64,000 nt of DNA. Source: Nageia nagi. Taxonomy: Eukaryota > Pinophyta. The position numbers were made by a program, and so were the translations under genes. Below are positions 46,990 through 58,752 of the stretch, piece by piece (position 1 is the stretch's first letter; the number at the start of each line of letters is the position of its first letter). Location of the stretch: the NCBI GenBank assembly GCA_050084985.1, contig JBITNC010000001.1, positions 65,534,001-65,598,000 of the forward strand, in the 5' to 3' direction. Under the pieces are notes generated by a model. The model saw nothing but the letters and a program-made list of their open reading frames with translations, ran no database searches and was not told the origin of the DNA.

Positions 46990-48870
46990 AAATTATAATT
47001 ACCACCATGTATGAAAACTTGGAAGAAGATATTAAATTCTTCCTTGATGAAGAAATCCTTCATGACCAGCAGAAGTTATATCTGTTTGGAGAGTCTTATG
47101 AAGAAATGGCATTCTTAGAAAGCATTCACATTGAAGACTTTAAATATGGAGGAAGAGAAACACTCATATTGGAGTATTCCTTACTTAGAGACCACCAAAA
47201 TGAGGTGGATGAAGAATCCCTTCTTGAAAAGAAGGATATAATATAGCCTTGTAAAACTCTCATGTAAGAGAGTAAAATTGAAAAACTTTTCCTTGTGGAC
47301 AAGAGAGGAAAAGATGAAAAGTGTCTCATGAAGGAGACATATCATCCATTTGATGAAGAGTGCTCCATGGAGGAAGCACCAAAGAATGAATACATTCTCA
47401 AGGAGGAGAATAATGAAGAGCCAACCACTCATTGTTGGTAAGATAACTTTTTTGAAAAAGCACATGATGAGGAGAAACACTCATGATGGAGTGTTGTATA
47501 GCTGAAACCTACTCACATAGAGTAGAGAAAAATGATGAAAAGGCTCAAGTTATGTGGGATGATGATACACATGAAAATGATGATGGAGGATCAATGTTCA
47601 TGAAAGACCATTGGATCACTCATGAAGAAAACCATTCACTTGGAATGGATGTGTGCTCTCTTGAAAGAACAAATGAAGATGTCAAATCTGACCCATTTAG
47701 AGTGAAGGATAATTGCCTTGAAGAGTCAATATGGGATAATTATCCAAGAGAGATTATTAATATTAAAGATGAGATGGAGTCTATAAGCTCCATGTTCGAA
47801 TATCACTCATCAAGAGTGAATGCTAATGTGTGTGAAGAAAAGAGCACACAAGACTATCTCAAGGGGGAGATAGAAACTGATGAAATTATCATTGATGAGT
47901 CTCATGTTGTAATTACATTAGATCCATAAATATATAAAGATGAAGATCACTCACATGGAGTGACTAGGAGTTGTCTTGAAGAGGAAACAAAAGAAGGATG
48001 GTGTTTGAACACACCAATGTTGAATCAATCTAGAAGGAGAACTCTTGGTGAAGAGTTTATGGTTGCTTTTGAAGCAATATACATTGAAAGAAATATGCCA
48101 CAAAATAGCTTTATGGGAAGCACCAAATCTAGTCATACTAAAGGTAATGTTTTTATGATTAATGATTTGTTTTTTTGTGAGCAGCTATTTGAATAATGGA
48201 TGAGGATGTCTCCTAAAGGCATCAAATGAAGACTTGCAACAATTGCAAGAAATGCATCTCTCATGGAGAGAACCATTTCCAAGCTTGGAGGCTTGCTTGA
48301 TAAAGACAAAGTTTGAGAGGTTGGGTCACATGGATCTAAATAATATGTTAAAAATTTCTTGGGAGAAGAAATTATGTAAAGAACTTGTTTTGAGTGAACA
48401 TTTGTGTGAGGAACAACAATTTATTGAATTTGTAACTAGTTATTGCATAGCTATATTTTGTTTGAAAATTTATGTAGAGGTATGTGAGGTTTTTGTATGG
48501 CAAAACCACTTACATGAGATTATTCAATGTAAATACTCAAGAGGAGTATTGGAAACTGAAAAATGGTTTGAATACCATCACATGAGAGAGGTAAAAGATG
48601 TAAAAAATTGGTTAGAAAGAGCCAATATTTTGGGCATTATGAAGATGACATCACTTGAAGGAGCTTTTGATGAAGGGGGAGTACCTCATCAAAAGGAGGC
48701 ACCTAATTACTTGCAATAAGTAAAAAATATGGAGATCCCACACAAATGGTGGAAGAAGTACCCACGACAACATTTTTCACTTTGTGATTTTTTGATTCAA
48801 GATTGGAGGAAGCATAAGAGATTGTGTTTTTTCAACTTTGTGATGCTTAAAGAACTCTTGAAGAGTTCCT
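46990..48870 (+). pseudogene. Decayed acidic reading frame of the 4.2 kb element, unrecognised
   Basis: Four open pieces in two frames: 47007-47246, 47483-47929, 47960-48196 and 48234-48719. A last piece (48729-48923) runs into the LTR. The gap 47247-47482 is also protein-like in the first frame, broken by stops. The sequence is rich in Glu and Asp with recurring short modules ('CLEEE', 'CLEES', 'EENHSLG', 'EDHSHG') and Trp/Cys further on ('HLCEEQQFIEFVTSYC'). I cannot assign a family. It occupies the place of gag-pol just before the polypurine tract, so it may be a remnant gag-like or captured gene. Confidence 0.6.
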
Positions 48871-48888
48871 TATGCATCAAGGGGAGAA

Positions 48889-49199
48889 TGTTGGAATATT
48901 TTCAACATTTTCTTAAGTACTAAGTCCTAAAGTTCAAATATTTAGTATTTAGATGTTTTTTATATTTCTAGATATTATGTAATAAACTTAGTCAATACTT
49001 GAATAAATCTAAGTTGTTAGGATAAGAGTCTTTTATGGTTAGTCATCACTTAGGACCTATTCCTAAGGTTCTATTTTAGGTTGATAGTTAGTTAGCTTGA
49101 GGATTTATCTCAAGACTGTCTATTTTTAGTAGTTCGAAATCTCTATAAGAGCATGTAATATTTTCTTAATCAACAAAATCATATAACAATTGATTCTCA
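48889..49199 (+). mobile_element. 3' LTR of the 4.2 kb element
   Basis: 311 bases, TGTTGGAATATTTTCAACA to TTCTCA. Preceded by the purine-rich 'caaggggagaa' and followed by TTACC. Confidence 0.88.
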
Positions 49200-49204
49200 T
49201 TACC

Positions 49205-50034
49205 TTCCCATTCATCATCCGATAAGTTTATAGTTTGATCATATCCAATTCGTTAAGAAATATTTACTTCAATCATCAATCTAACCCGCACTAGTCCTTT
49301 CCAAAAGGAGGATCCATTCGTGATCAGACCACTTTTTAAAAAATTTAGTTTCCAATAGGTACTTATCTTTTTAGATGAAAATCCATTATTTTTCATTTAT
49401 CATTGTTGACTTTCCATGCCAATTTTCCATGTAGAGCCATATTAAAGTCCTAAGACTTCTTATCCTAAGCAGGCCTTCCTTCCTTAGCCTACAAACCCTG
49501 TCCCAATTGACTAATGTTATTCTTCTTTTCTTCTTTGTACCAAACCAAAGAAAATTATTACAAATTTGATCTATTTTATCACACAAGCTAGTTGGGAGCT
49601 CAAACACTGATGCATAGTAAACCAATATACTTTGGATGATAGTATTGACTAGGAGGCACTTCTCAGCTATACTCAATGTTGCTCCTTTCCATCCTGCTAT
49701 TTTTCTCTAGAAACAATCCAAGAGTATGTTCCAAAGGGAGGATTTGTACATTCTAATGAACATTGATATGCCTAGATAGATTTTGGGTAGTTCTTCGATC
49801 TTACATTGAAAGATTTATGCTATCTTTTGATGTCTTCTAATAGGGGTGTGTATAAAGAATAGTTTTCTTTTCTCAAAGTTTACCTTTTGTTACAAAGCTA
49901 CCTCATAAGCTTTCAAGATTTGGAGTAAGTTCATAACTTCATCTACCAAAGCTTTTCCCATGATAATTGTATCATCCATTAATTGACCATGCATCATTGT
50001 AGTTGAATATAATGAGGGATTTAAACCTTTTATA
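49205..50034 (-). mobile_element. LINE relic copy 2, RT part
   Basis: It continues the LINE beyond the LTR element. On the minus strand 49676-49386 reads 'SIAEKCLLVNTIIQSILVYY', 'NNFLWFG' and 'RITLVNWDRVCRLRKEG', the conserved region after the RT thumb in plant LINEs. 49860-50030 corresponds to the catalytic-site neighbourhood. It stops exactly where the family A LTR begins (50035), so that LTR also inserted into this LINE. Inactive. Confidence 0.85.
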
Positions 50035-50544
50035 TATTGGAATGTATAATGCATTATAATAAGGTTTTGTAATATTCTTCTTTATAAATTCACCAATATT
50101 TAAATTTATCCCTACATACCTTAAATATTTAAGTGAATATGATAATGTAACTTGTCCTACACAACTTGTGAGCATGCCCCTTGGGTAAAAGGGTGAAGCA
50201 TGTCATATCTTTGTACAATGGTTAAAAGGGTGATCCAAGGGAAGATTTTGGCCTATAAATAGAAGGCCCTCTCCTTGTGATCACTCACAAAAATTTGAAG
50301 CAAAGTTATGCTCTAATATTAGTGTTAGGAGAGGAAGAAAGAGGTATTGTAAGAGAATTATCTTTGTGAATAAGAAAGATCTTAGTTAGTGGATGTGTAC
50401 TATTGTATGAGAGGAACTACTTTAAATGTGTGTCAAATTTGTGAGATTGGCTATTATGTTTATGCTTTAAGTATTGATGTTTAAGAGAGATTTCAAGTGA
50501 TCTTGGTAGATTAATATTTTAGTCTTTTAGGACTAAAACCTTTA
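50035..50544 (+). mobile_element. Family A LTR with primer site and leader
   Basis: It starts TATTGGAATG (TG changed to TA). TATAAATA at 50254-50261. It ends CCTTTA. The primer site TGGTATCATAGCC is at 50547-50559, so this is a 5' LTR. A leader with the usual 'ggaggctcttcttcaacacc' phrase continues to about 51230, where the sequence switches to a minus-strand copia fragment. No 3' LTR was found. Confidence 0.82.
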
Positions 50545-50559
50545 TTTGGTATCATAGCC

Positions 50560-51230
50560 ATCTTGGAGGCTCTTCTTCAACACCTTGGAGGTCATTTCTC
50601 CACTTTCTTCCATATTTGAAGGCTCATTTACATCTTTGTTGAGGTAAAAGATTTGAAGGTATATTTTTTTTCTTCCTTAATATTATTTTTACCTCATGAG
50701 TTACTATCATTGTTATGTGCTAGTTGTAATTTATTTTTTAAATAATTCCTACATATTATTTCTATTCAATTTTTTTTACTAACACTATTTTGTTAGTTTC
50801 AATTTATTTTTAAAAAAATTGCTTTAGATATAGCAATAATGTTGTCAATTTAATTTGCAAATATTTTATTACAAGTTTAATAAAATTTGTAAAAATTTTA
50901 AGAAAAATTGCAATTGATTTATCACATTATTACTACAGTTATTGTAGGAATGTTTTTTTAAGAGGGATTTATACATTATAATTTATTTTATTTGCATTAA
51001 AAGGGAGGGGAAGTGAAAAACCTCAATCTATATATAATACAAGAGAAATTAGTTACATAAAAAGAAATGCAATTTTTTTATTTCCATTATAAAGGGGGAT
51101 CCTTTTTTCTTTCATCTTCATAATGTACTTTTAAAAATATATATATTACATATTATAAAAAAAGGGAAAGTTTTTGTTTTAAAAAATATTAGAAGAATAC
51201 CCTCAACGATTTTTGGGGGATACCTATTCA
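50560..51230 (+). mobile_element. Family A leader fragment
   Basis: AT-rich leader following the primer site, without a reading frame. It is comparable to 18594-19050 and 58753-59390 (a short coding-like motif then long A/T and G-run stretches such as 'aaaagggagggg' near 50998). Confidence 0.6.
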
Positions 51231-53045
51231 AGGTGTAGATTGTGATGCTTACAGCTTCACCTCATAAGAAACTAGGAAGATTTTCCAACATGCATCTAAA
51301 CATCTCCATGATTATCATATTTTTTCTTTCGGTAATATTATTTTGCTAAGGGATGTAAGGAATCATAAACTACCTTTTGATCTCGTACTTGGCATGATAT
51401 TCATTAAACTCATTATTTTTATCGTCACCTCCATTATCTGATCTCAACATCTTGATTTTAAGGTTAGTTTGATTTTCAACTAAGGCCTTGAAATCTTTGA
51501 ACCTATCAAAGGTTTGATCCTTATGCTTAATTAGATAACCAAATGTCATCCTACTTAAGTCATCGATGAAGGTCAAGACATAAGATTCTCTTCTAAGCAA
51601 CTTAGTCTGAAATAGACCCATCAAATCTAAATGCATAAACTGAAGAGGTTGGGTTTTCCTTATTGTTTTATCTTTTTCAAATCTCTATCTATTTATATTG
51701 CCTAGGATGAATTCCTCACATAGACCAATTGTGGATGAAATCAAAGGCAAACCTTCCACAAGTTCTTAGTTTTTTATAACTTGAATACTTTTATGGTTAA
51801 GGTGAACTAAATGTTGGTGCCAAATATTTCCCCTAGAAAAAATATTTGTAGCAAGACACATCTTTGTTGGAATTTGATCTACAATGTAGATATTATTTTT
51901 CACTGATCCTTTCACCAAAGTGGTAAATCCCTTCTTAATGCATCAGGAGTGTGAGTTGAACTCAAATGAGTATCCTTTCCTTGCAACTTGAATTATGGAA
52001 AGAAGGTTCATATGGAGCTTAGACATGTAGAGCACATTTTTAAGAACCTTTCCATGAATCAACACACTTCCAATCCCTTAAAATTCAAGGATTGAATTTT
52101 CACCTATCACAACTGCATCTTTTCTATACTTATAAAAATTTACAAACTTATCCTTTTCAAAGCATAAGTGATTAGTGCATATACAATCAACAATCCAATC
52201 AATAGAGAATGTGTGAGTCATGGAGTAAAGAATAGAAATAAAAACATCTTTAATTTTCTTCTTCCCTTTTATTTTCTTCACATTTCCATTTTTCTTATTT
52301 TTTTCTTCTCTTTTCTTTTTGTAGCAGTCAAATTCTTTATGACCATAGCCACCATAAAAGTTATAATTTTTATCAAATTTTACCTTGGGATTTGGTTTAT
52401 TTGTCTTGTCATTTCCATCTCTTTGTTTGTATTTGTTATTTCCCTTCTTCTCAAACTTCTTGTAGCAAGAAAATATTTCTTTTGATGCTTGAACTTATTA
52501 TTGAAAAGAGTTTTGGTTGCTCCTAGAGTAACATTATTGTACTTTTTAGAAGAGATTAACACATTTTTGTTAAGAGTTTTCTCATGCTTCAAAAATATAC
52601 TTGAAATTAAGGTTCTCAAAACTAAGAGAGAATACTTATTCTTCATCATCAAGCCTAGACTCATAACTATCACAAAGTTACTAAACTTTGAAGAAAGGCT
52701 TTATAGAATGATGAAGACCATGAATTTGTCATTGATCCAATTGCAACTAAAACCAATAAAGTTGGGTCCTAAGGTCAATGATCTTATTTAAATAGATGGA
52801 AACATTTTTATCTTTCTCTTGATGAGATTGAAGCAAACGTTGGATAATGGTGAACCTTCTTGAAAATTTGTTCCCTTTTCTTGAGCCTATCCCAAGTTTT
52901 CTTTACAGAGGTTGATGAAGACATCATAAGCAACACTTTGTCTAACACTTCATGAAAAATCATAGAGGTTTTCAATTCATTCTTTGTGTTGTAAGCCTCA
53001 AGTTCCTTCTCATATATAGGAGCAACAATTTGAAAGTATTTGGGA
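51230..53045 (-). pseudogene. Family A copia gag-protease-integrase fragment, inverted
   Basis: On the minus strand: gag from about 53045 ('YNTKNELKTSMI', 'EKDKNVSIYLNKIIDLRTQL'), gag C-terminal part (52673-52300), protease 'WIVDCICTNHLCFEKDKF' (about 52205-52145, Gly of the active site lost), the zinc-finger region, and integrase core 'YVLTFIDDLSRMTFGYLIKH' with 'MLRSDNGG' (51600-51420). It ends at about 51230 before RT. It is the same protein family as 30910-32815. Orientation is opposite to the LTR at 50035, so this is a rearranged or separate copy. Frame broken by stops and indels. Confidence 0.85.
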
Positions 53046-54879
53046 ATGATTCTTTTACTTTAATTAGTCGTAACGTGCAAAACAAAGAACATTAAATATG
53101 ACTATCATTGGTGCTAATTATTTTGACATATTTGATGTATTAGACACAAGGATACAAAAGGTGAAGTATTTTCTCAATTAGAGCCTTGTATAAATTGAAT
53201 AGTATGGTAAGGAGGAGCAAAGTGAGGAGAAGAAACATCTCATGGGTCCTTAATTTGATAGTTGCAGTTACATGTATAAGATATTTTGGGTGAAAATTTG
53301 AAGCTTTTTGTAAGACTTGGATCATGAGGATGACTTAAGCTCTCATGGATTCAAAGTCAAAAGTTAATAATTATGGTTGTATTTTATCTAATTTATAGTC
53401 AATACTTTAGCAATATTAGGTTATCAAAGGAATATTACAATAATTATGGTTGGCCCTTCACTTGTTTAAAGAGCATTATGGTTGTTTGACTAGTGTCATA
53501 CTTTGTTATTAGAACTTGTCCCTTTTGGTTGTTTCAAAGAGCATTTTAGGATTGTGTTAGTTAATTTTCATTAAATATGGATTGTTAAATTAGGGTAATA
53601 ATTATTATACTCGTATGCTATAAGCACCCCTCACAGGGTCATTTTTGATTCAGAATGGAATAGAGAGAAACTTTCCCAAGAAAACTTGGCCTTTGGTGTT
53701 TAATCTTGAGTTGTGGATTCTAGACTGATGTGGTGATGTATTTCATTTATTGTGGAGTTTTGGAATATTTTATATGGTATCTTTTATAGCCATTTATTCA
53801 CTTGAGTGCATTTCCTTTGAAAACTTCAAGTTTTAGGGAAAGTTGAAGGATTATCTTTCAAAGTGGATGTGTGACTATTAATTCCATAGCTTGCACATTA
53901 AGTATTGTATTTGGGAAATATCCATTTTATATGTTATTTATGTACAATATTACATGTAGAAAGGTGATAAGTGATTGAATATTGAATTAATCATGTGTTT
54001 CCTCCACCAACTCCCTTCTCATTTAAAGTTCTACTTCAAGTATTCTTGTTGTATATCTCTTTATTTGATAATTTCATGAAGGTTCCCACCAAACTCAGAT
54101 CTTAGATCTTGCAAACCTTACAATACTAGTGAATTATCATTATTCATATTGAATCCCTTGATTTTCTTTCATTCTTAGCCTTTTTCATTATTTTTATTTC
54201 TTTTTTTTAACATAGCCTAGAAACGTTCCATTAATGTAAGCCCTGAATATGCCAATTAAAAATTTGTGAGTTAATATCCTTGTCACTTAGTTTATTGATA
54301 TGATCAACCTACTATATAATATTTTCTAGAGGCATGATGAATCTCTAAAAATTACATTCTAAGATATTATGAACCCAAGTAGCCCTATTGAGTAGTCAAT
54401 CCCTTAAAGTGGAGATAGGTAATACTATCTCATAAACGTATGTTAGTGAAGGGTCTTTCTCTTGCTAAGCCTACCTTCGTTGTGACCCTACAATGTTAAG
54501 AAAGAAATCAACACCAATAGTAAGCATCTTATTTGATGTGTGTATTATATATAATGAACAATTTACTTCAATTTAGATTTTTCATAATTGAATTCTATCA
54601 CCAAAGTTTATTTTAACTCTTTAAATACCTTATATACTTATTTTAATGATCTAATTGATTTTTACTTCTTTAAAATTATGTTAATAATAATTTTAGAGAA
54701 AAAATTATAAATAATTTATAGTATCATGCATCAATAATGATCTCATTTTTCTCTTATTATCTAAAAATAAAAGCTCTTTAATCTTAGCTACTTTTTTTAA
54801 GACTATCTCAATGTCACTATTGGATATATATCCTAAGATTACTTAGGTATCTTATCTTAGGATAGGATTCACTATTATC
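53046..54879. other. Unassigned AT-rich sequence
   Basis: No gene recognised. 53590-53780 has LTR-like features ('gctataagcaccc' followed by 'aagaaaacttggcctttgg') but no partner copy in the window. It may be the 5' part of the gypsy relic that follows. Confidence 0.4.
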
Positions 54880-57800
54880 ATAACCTTGATATAACCCCCT
54901 TCACTTCTTATGAAAATTATCTCCACTACACCCACTACCCAAATCTAACCACAATAATAATCTCCCTCTTCTCATTTATAGACACTTTTTTTACCTCACT
55001 TACTTGAGTCTTCCTTGGTATGAATGTTCTAGGATCTATTTGTCTCCTAAGCTTCCACACCACCTATAAATGTTTTTCTTTTCTCCATGTTTTCTATACC
55101 ACCCCCTCCATTTTACAATTTTCCCTTTCCTTCTCATCATACACCTTTGTTTACATTGTCACCTGCTTTCTCCCCTTCTTCTCCTTAGACCTTTTATTCT
55201 TTTCCTTCATCATAAGCACACCTTTAGCATCTATTTTATTCTTTCATAAGTTCCCCTACCCAGTTAGTTTCCTCTCCTCAATAGTATTCCCAACCATCTT
55301 TTTCCATATACACTATTTATAGTTTCAACCCCTCACATACATGTTATATCTTTCACCATATCAACCTTTGTATGTTCCACTATAACCATAATATTACCCC
55401 TTGTTGTAGTCTTAATCACAACCACAACTACAACCTGGATATATCTTCTAGTAACCCCCATTATCTTATCCTTCCCTTCCTCTATTTCCTCCATTGTCTA
55501 TTCATCCATTATCATATGAATTATCTTACCTATCTCCTAATTCTTTCCCCTTTTATTTTATTCCTTTTATATATATCCTCCACCATACCAACCACCTTCT
55601 TATTCCTCTCATTATCCTTTTTCCTATCAATTGCCTCATCAATATTTTTAGGCACCAACCCTTTATCCCCATGCATCTTCATATGTAGTTATATCACTAA
55701 ACTTAATTCCACCTACCTTCATATATTCATAGACCTTGCATAGGTTACAAAGTTTAGAATTATATTTTTTTGGGTACAACAAACTCAACTATAAACAAAT
55801 TTGTAAATAACCAATTTATCTCTTCATCACATTCTATCATTACCCACATAGGTTCAAGGTCTCCAACTTTAGATAATTCAAAGGTAAAGAAGATCTATAA
55901 GAGAACCTTATATCATTCAAGAGTCTGTATTATTTGATTAGTTATAGTGACCCTCTCATGTTGCAAACATTTCCCATGTTTTGAGGAGGTTAATTGCATA
56001 ATTTTTTCAATAACCTACCACATCATAATCTCTACTCTTTTAAATAATTATCTAATCTCTTCTTGATTGCTATTTGATTAACATTAAGAGGAATACCTCC
56101 CTAGCTAACTTGTATAATCTCAAATAGTATAATGATGATTGTGTGAGTACATATGCAGATGGTGTGTGGTGATCAAAAATCTCACCTTTTTTATTCCATT
56201 ATTCATAAATTGATAAAAATAGTTTCTAGAAGTTGTGGTAAGCATATCTCCTCTACATTACAAATTCAATGAAACCATTTGTTTGAGAAATCTCTAGCTT
56301 AGGATAATCTTGTAAAGTAGGTTAGAGTCAATTAAGGTAACCTTAATTTAAAAAATAAGATAGAATACCCTAGCAAATACAAGGGTAATGTTACTAGTGG
56401 GAACTAGTTAAAGTTTCCATAGGTAGATGAGATAACCCTTGATATAGTTACACCACCACCCATGTAATTATAATATCCCATATTGTCATATCCTCAATTT
56501 CCTCCACCTTTTTCCCAACATGATCAATATTTTCCTAAACCAATTTATTCTTCACCATCCTTGTATCTTCCACTATAACTTATAGTTCACAATCTTTATG
56601 TTCCTCCACCATCACAACTGGATGCTCATCCGTAATGTCCTCCACAAACATAGTGTACCTTCATCCCATTACCTAATTTATTATTCAACATATTTTAGAA
56701 TTTTTATGATACTCATAATTTTTAACTCCTTAATATCCATCCATATGAAACAAATTTGGTTAGACCTATATGGTATAACAAAATTTAGTTTTGTAATTTC
56801 CATTATCAATAGGATTATTATACCAATAAATATAGTAAGCTTAAGAATCCTATATAGGATATGGTTGAGGATGGGCATATTAAAATCAAAAATTATTAAC
56901 CCTTTTCAACCAACACCTAGTGATATTCCAACACCATCTCCCATATCATGGACCACCTTCTCCATAAGATGCTTCTACTTCCCAAACTATCCCTAGTGAG
57001 ATTAATCATGTAAACCATCTTCTTGCTAGGCAAGGATTTGTTAGTATGATCAATATTTACATGCATAATGGGAAAGGACCAAGTGTATCTCCTAAAAAAT
57101 CATTAGATATACAATATTCTACACCTACATTTATCATCTCTTATATGCTTGTAGTACCACTTTCCACTTTCCCCCTTCCTACAATCAAGAGTAGCCTCAC
57201 TCAAAAAATGAAGATGGCCCCATAAAAGCTTAACATATATGACTTAATCTATCAATATACATATCATATTTGAGAAATGATAAATATTTTACAATATATT
57301 GAATTGGATACAAATAATCTTGATGTCTTTTCCCACTTTATAGGAAGTGTGTGCACTTGTCTCTTCCCTTCCATTCCACAACCATGAGATCAAGAAACTA
57401 GAGGGAAAAAATGATGAGGATCTTCCTACTCATATCATTGTATCCATTGATTAATATGATACCCTTTAAAATGGTACTCATTAACACAATATCTTCAATC
57501 AACATCATTTCTCATTCCACTCTTTTCATTCTTAATCCTCCTACTCATCTTGTTGCACCCACTCTTAATTTTCTATCTTTCAATAATGTGTTATGTTTGA
57601 CTCTTGTATGATTTTCCTTCCCATAAATATGGGTGTAAAAATCATAGTTTCATTATATCACATGATGGGAGAATCTTAACAATAACCTTCTTCTAAATTA
57701 ACCATGGATTAGGGCCATGATATGTATTTCCTTGACTCTTAATCAATTTATCAAGTATGTACATGAGGGAAATCTATATTGTATGTCAATGATAATCTAT

Positions 57801-58235
57801 TTATCATATTTTTTATTTCTACTAACCCTATCCTTCAATCCACCCATACTTACCCCACATGTATCCCACCTCTTCTCTTATGCCTCCCTTCTCCATATCC
57901 ACCTTATGGTCTACCTCTTCCTAGACCTCCTTTAATCCCTCATCCTCCCACATCATATCTTCCCTTGTATACCCCATATCAACCATTCATTCATCATCAT
58001 CCTATTTTTTACCCACCTCTTAATGTCAAACATAATGCATATTATTTGTATGTCCTTGCCACACCTAATACTTCTTTTCTATCATTATAACCCTCTCCTG
58101 CTATAACTTCTTCTCTTTCACCACTTCTTATGATCCCTTCACTCTTACATGGGGATTTTCTACCTCATTCTCCTTTCATACCTCCCTCTCATCTTCATCT
58201 ATGTCTATTTCTTTCCCTTTTTCTATCTTCATGTC
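54880..58235 (+). pseudogene. Decayed Ty3-gypsy gag-protease with Pro/Tyr-rich regions
   Basis: The plus strand is strongly C-rich and G-poor. Broken frames give Pro/Tyr-rich segments ('YPPPYQPPSYSSHYPFSYQ' near 55575, 'YPQFPPPFSQHDQYFPKP' near 56500, 'SPYPPYGLPLPRPPL' near 57890). Near 57230 'KLNIYDLIYQY' resembles the pre-protease linker. Near 57470 'KMVLINTISSINIISHSTL' corresponds to the protease loop usually written VLIDTGSS, with Asp and Gly lost. 57700-57770 'PWIRAM' and 'LNQFIKYVHEG' resemble the LGRPWIH...VPSTxHQ linker of Tat-type gypsy elements. RT would follow but is cut off by the family A LTR at 58236. Lineage is a tentative call. Confidence 0.55.
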
Positions 58236-58737
58236 TATTGGAATGTATAATGCATTATTGTAAGGTTTTGTAATGATCTTCTTGTAAATTTATCAATTAT
58301 TAAAGGCATCCTTAGATACCTTAAGTATTTAAGTGAATATGATAATGTAAAAGTTTTTCTACACTCATTCTCTTGATAATGACCCTTGGGTAAAAGGATG
58401 GTGCATGTCATGATATTGTAAAATGGTCAAAAGGATGATCCAAGTGAGTATTTTGGCTTATAAATATAAGGCCCTCCCTTTGAGATCACACACCAAAAAA
58501 TTGAAGCAAAGTTATGCTCTAGGATTAGTGTTATAAGAGGAAAAAATAGGTCTTGTAAGAGAGTTATCTTTGTGAATGAGAAAGATCTTAGTTAGTGGAT
58601 GTACTCCCATGGTTGGAGGAACCACTTATCTTGTGTCATTATTTGAGTTTGTTTATGCTTTGAGTATTGATGTTTGAGAGATATTTAAAGTGATATTGGT
58701 AGATTAAGAATTTAGTCTTTTAGGATTAAATCCTTCA
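58236..58737 (+). mobile_element. Family A LTR with primer site
   Basis: TATTGGAATG start (TG changed to TA), TATAAATA at 58459-58466, and a CCTTCA end. The primer site TGGTATCAGAGCC at 58740-58752 is an exact match. It is a 5' LTR inserted in the gypsy relic. Confidence 0.85.
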
Positions 58738-58752
58738 TTTGGTATCAGAGCC

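Larger units (their letters stand above)
44978..49199 (+). mobile_element. Complete 4.2 kb LTR element with no gag or pol recognised
   Basis: LTRs of 311 bases at 44978-45288 and 48889-49199 (TGTTG...TTCTCA), with a 5-bp target duplication TTACC at 44973-44977 and 49200-49204. A degenerate primer site TAATATTAGAGCC is at about 45292-45304 (initiator-Met type, three changes). A polypurine tract 'caaggggagaa' ends at 48888. The interior has about 1.7 kb of unrecognised non-coding sequence (45305-46985), then decayed acidic reading frames (46990-48870). No protease, RT or integrase is seen. This is the layout of a large retrotransposon derivative that depends on other elements. It is inserted in the LINE relic. 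Confidence 0.88.

Noticed and set aside
55020-55743. Membrane protein suggested by Phe/Leu/Ser-rich frames
   Set aside because: These are out-of-frame readings of the C- and T-rich gypsy gag relic; the Pro/Tyr-rich frame is the meaningful one.
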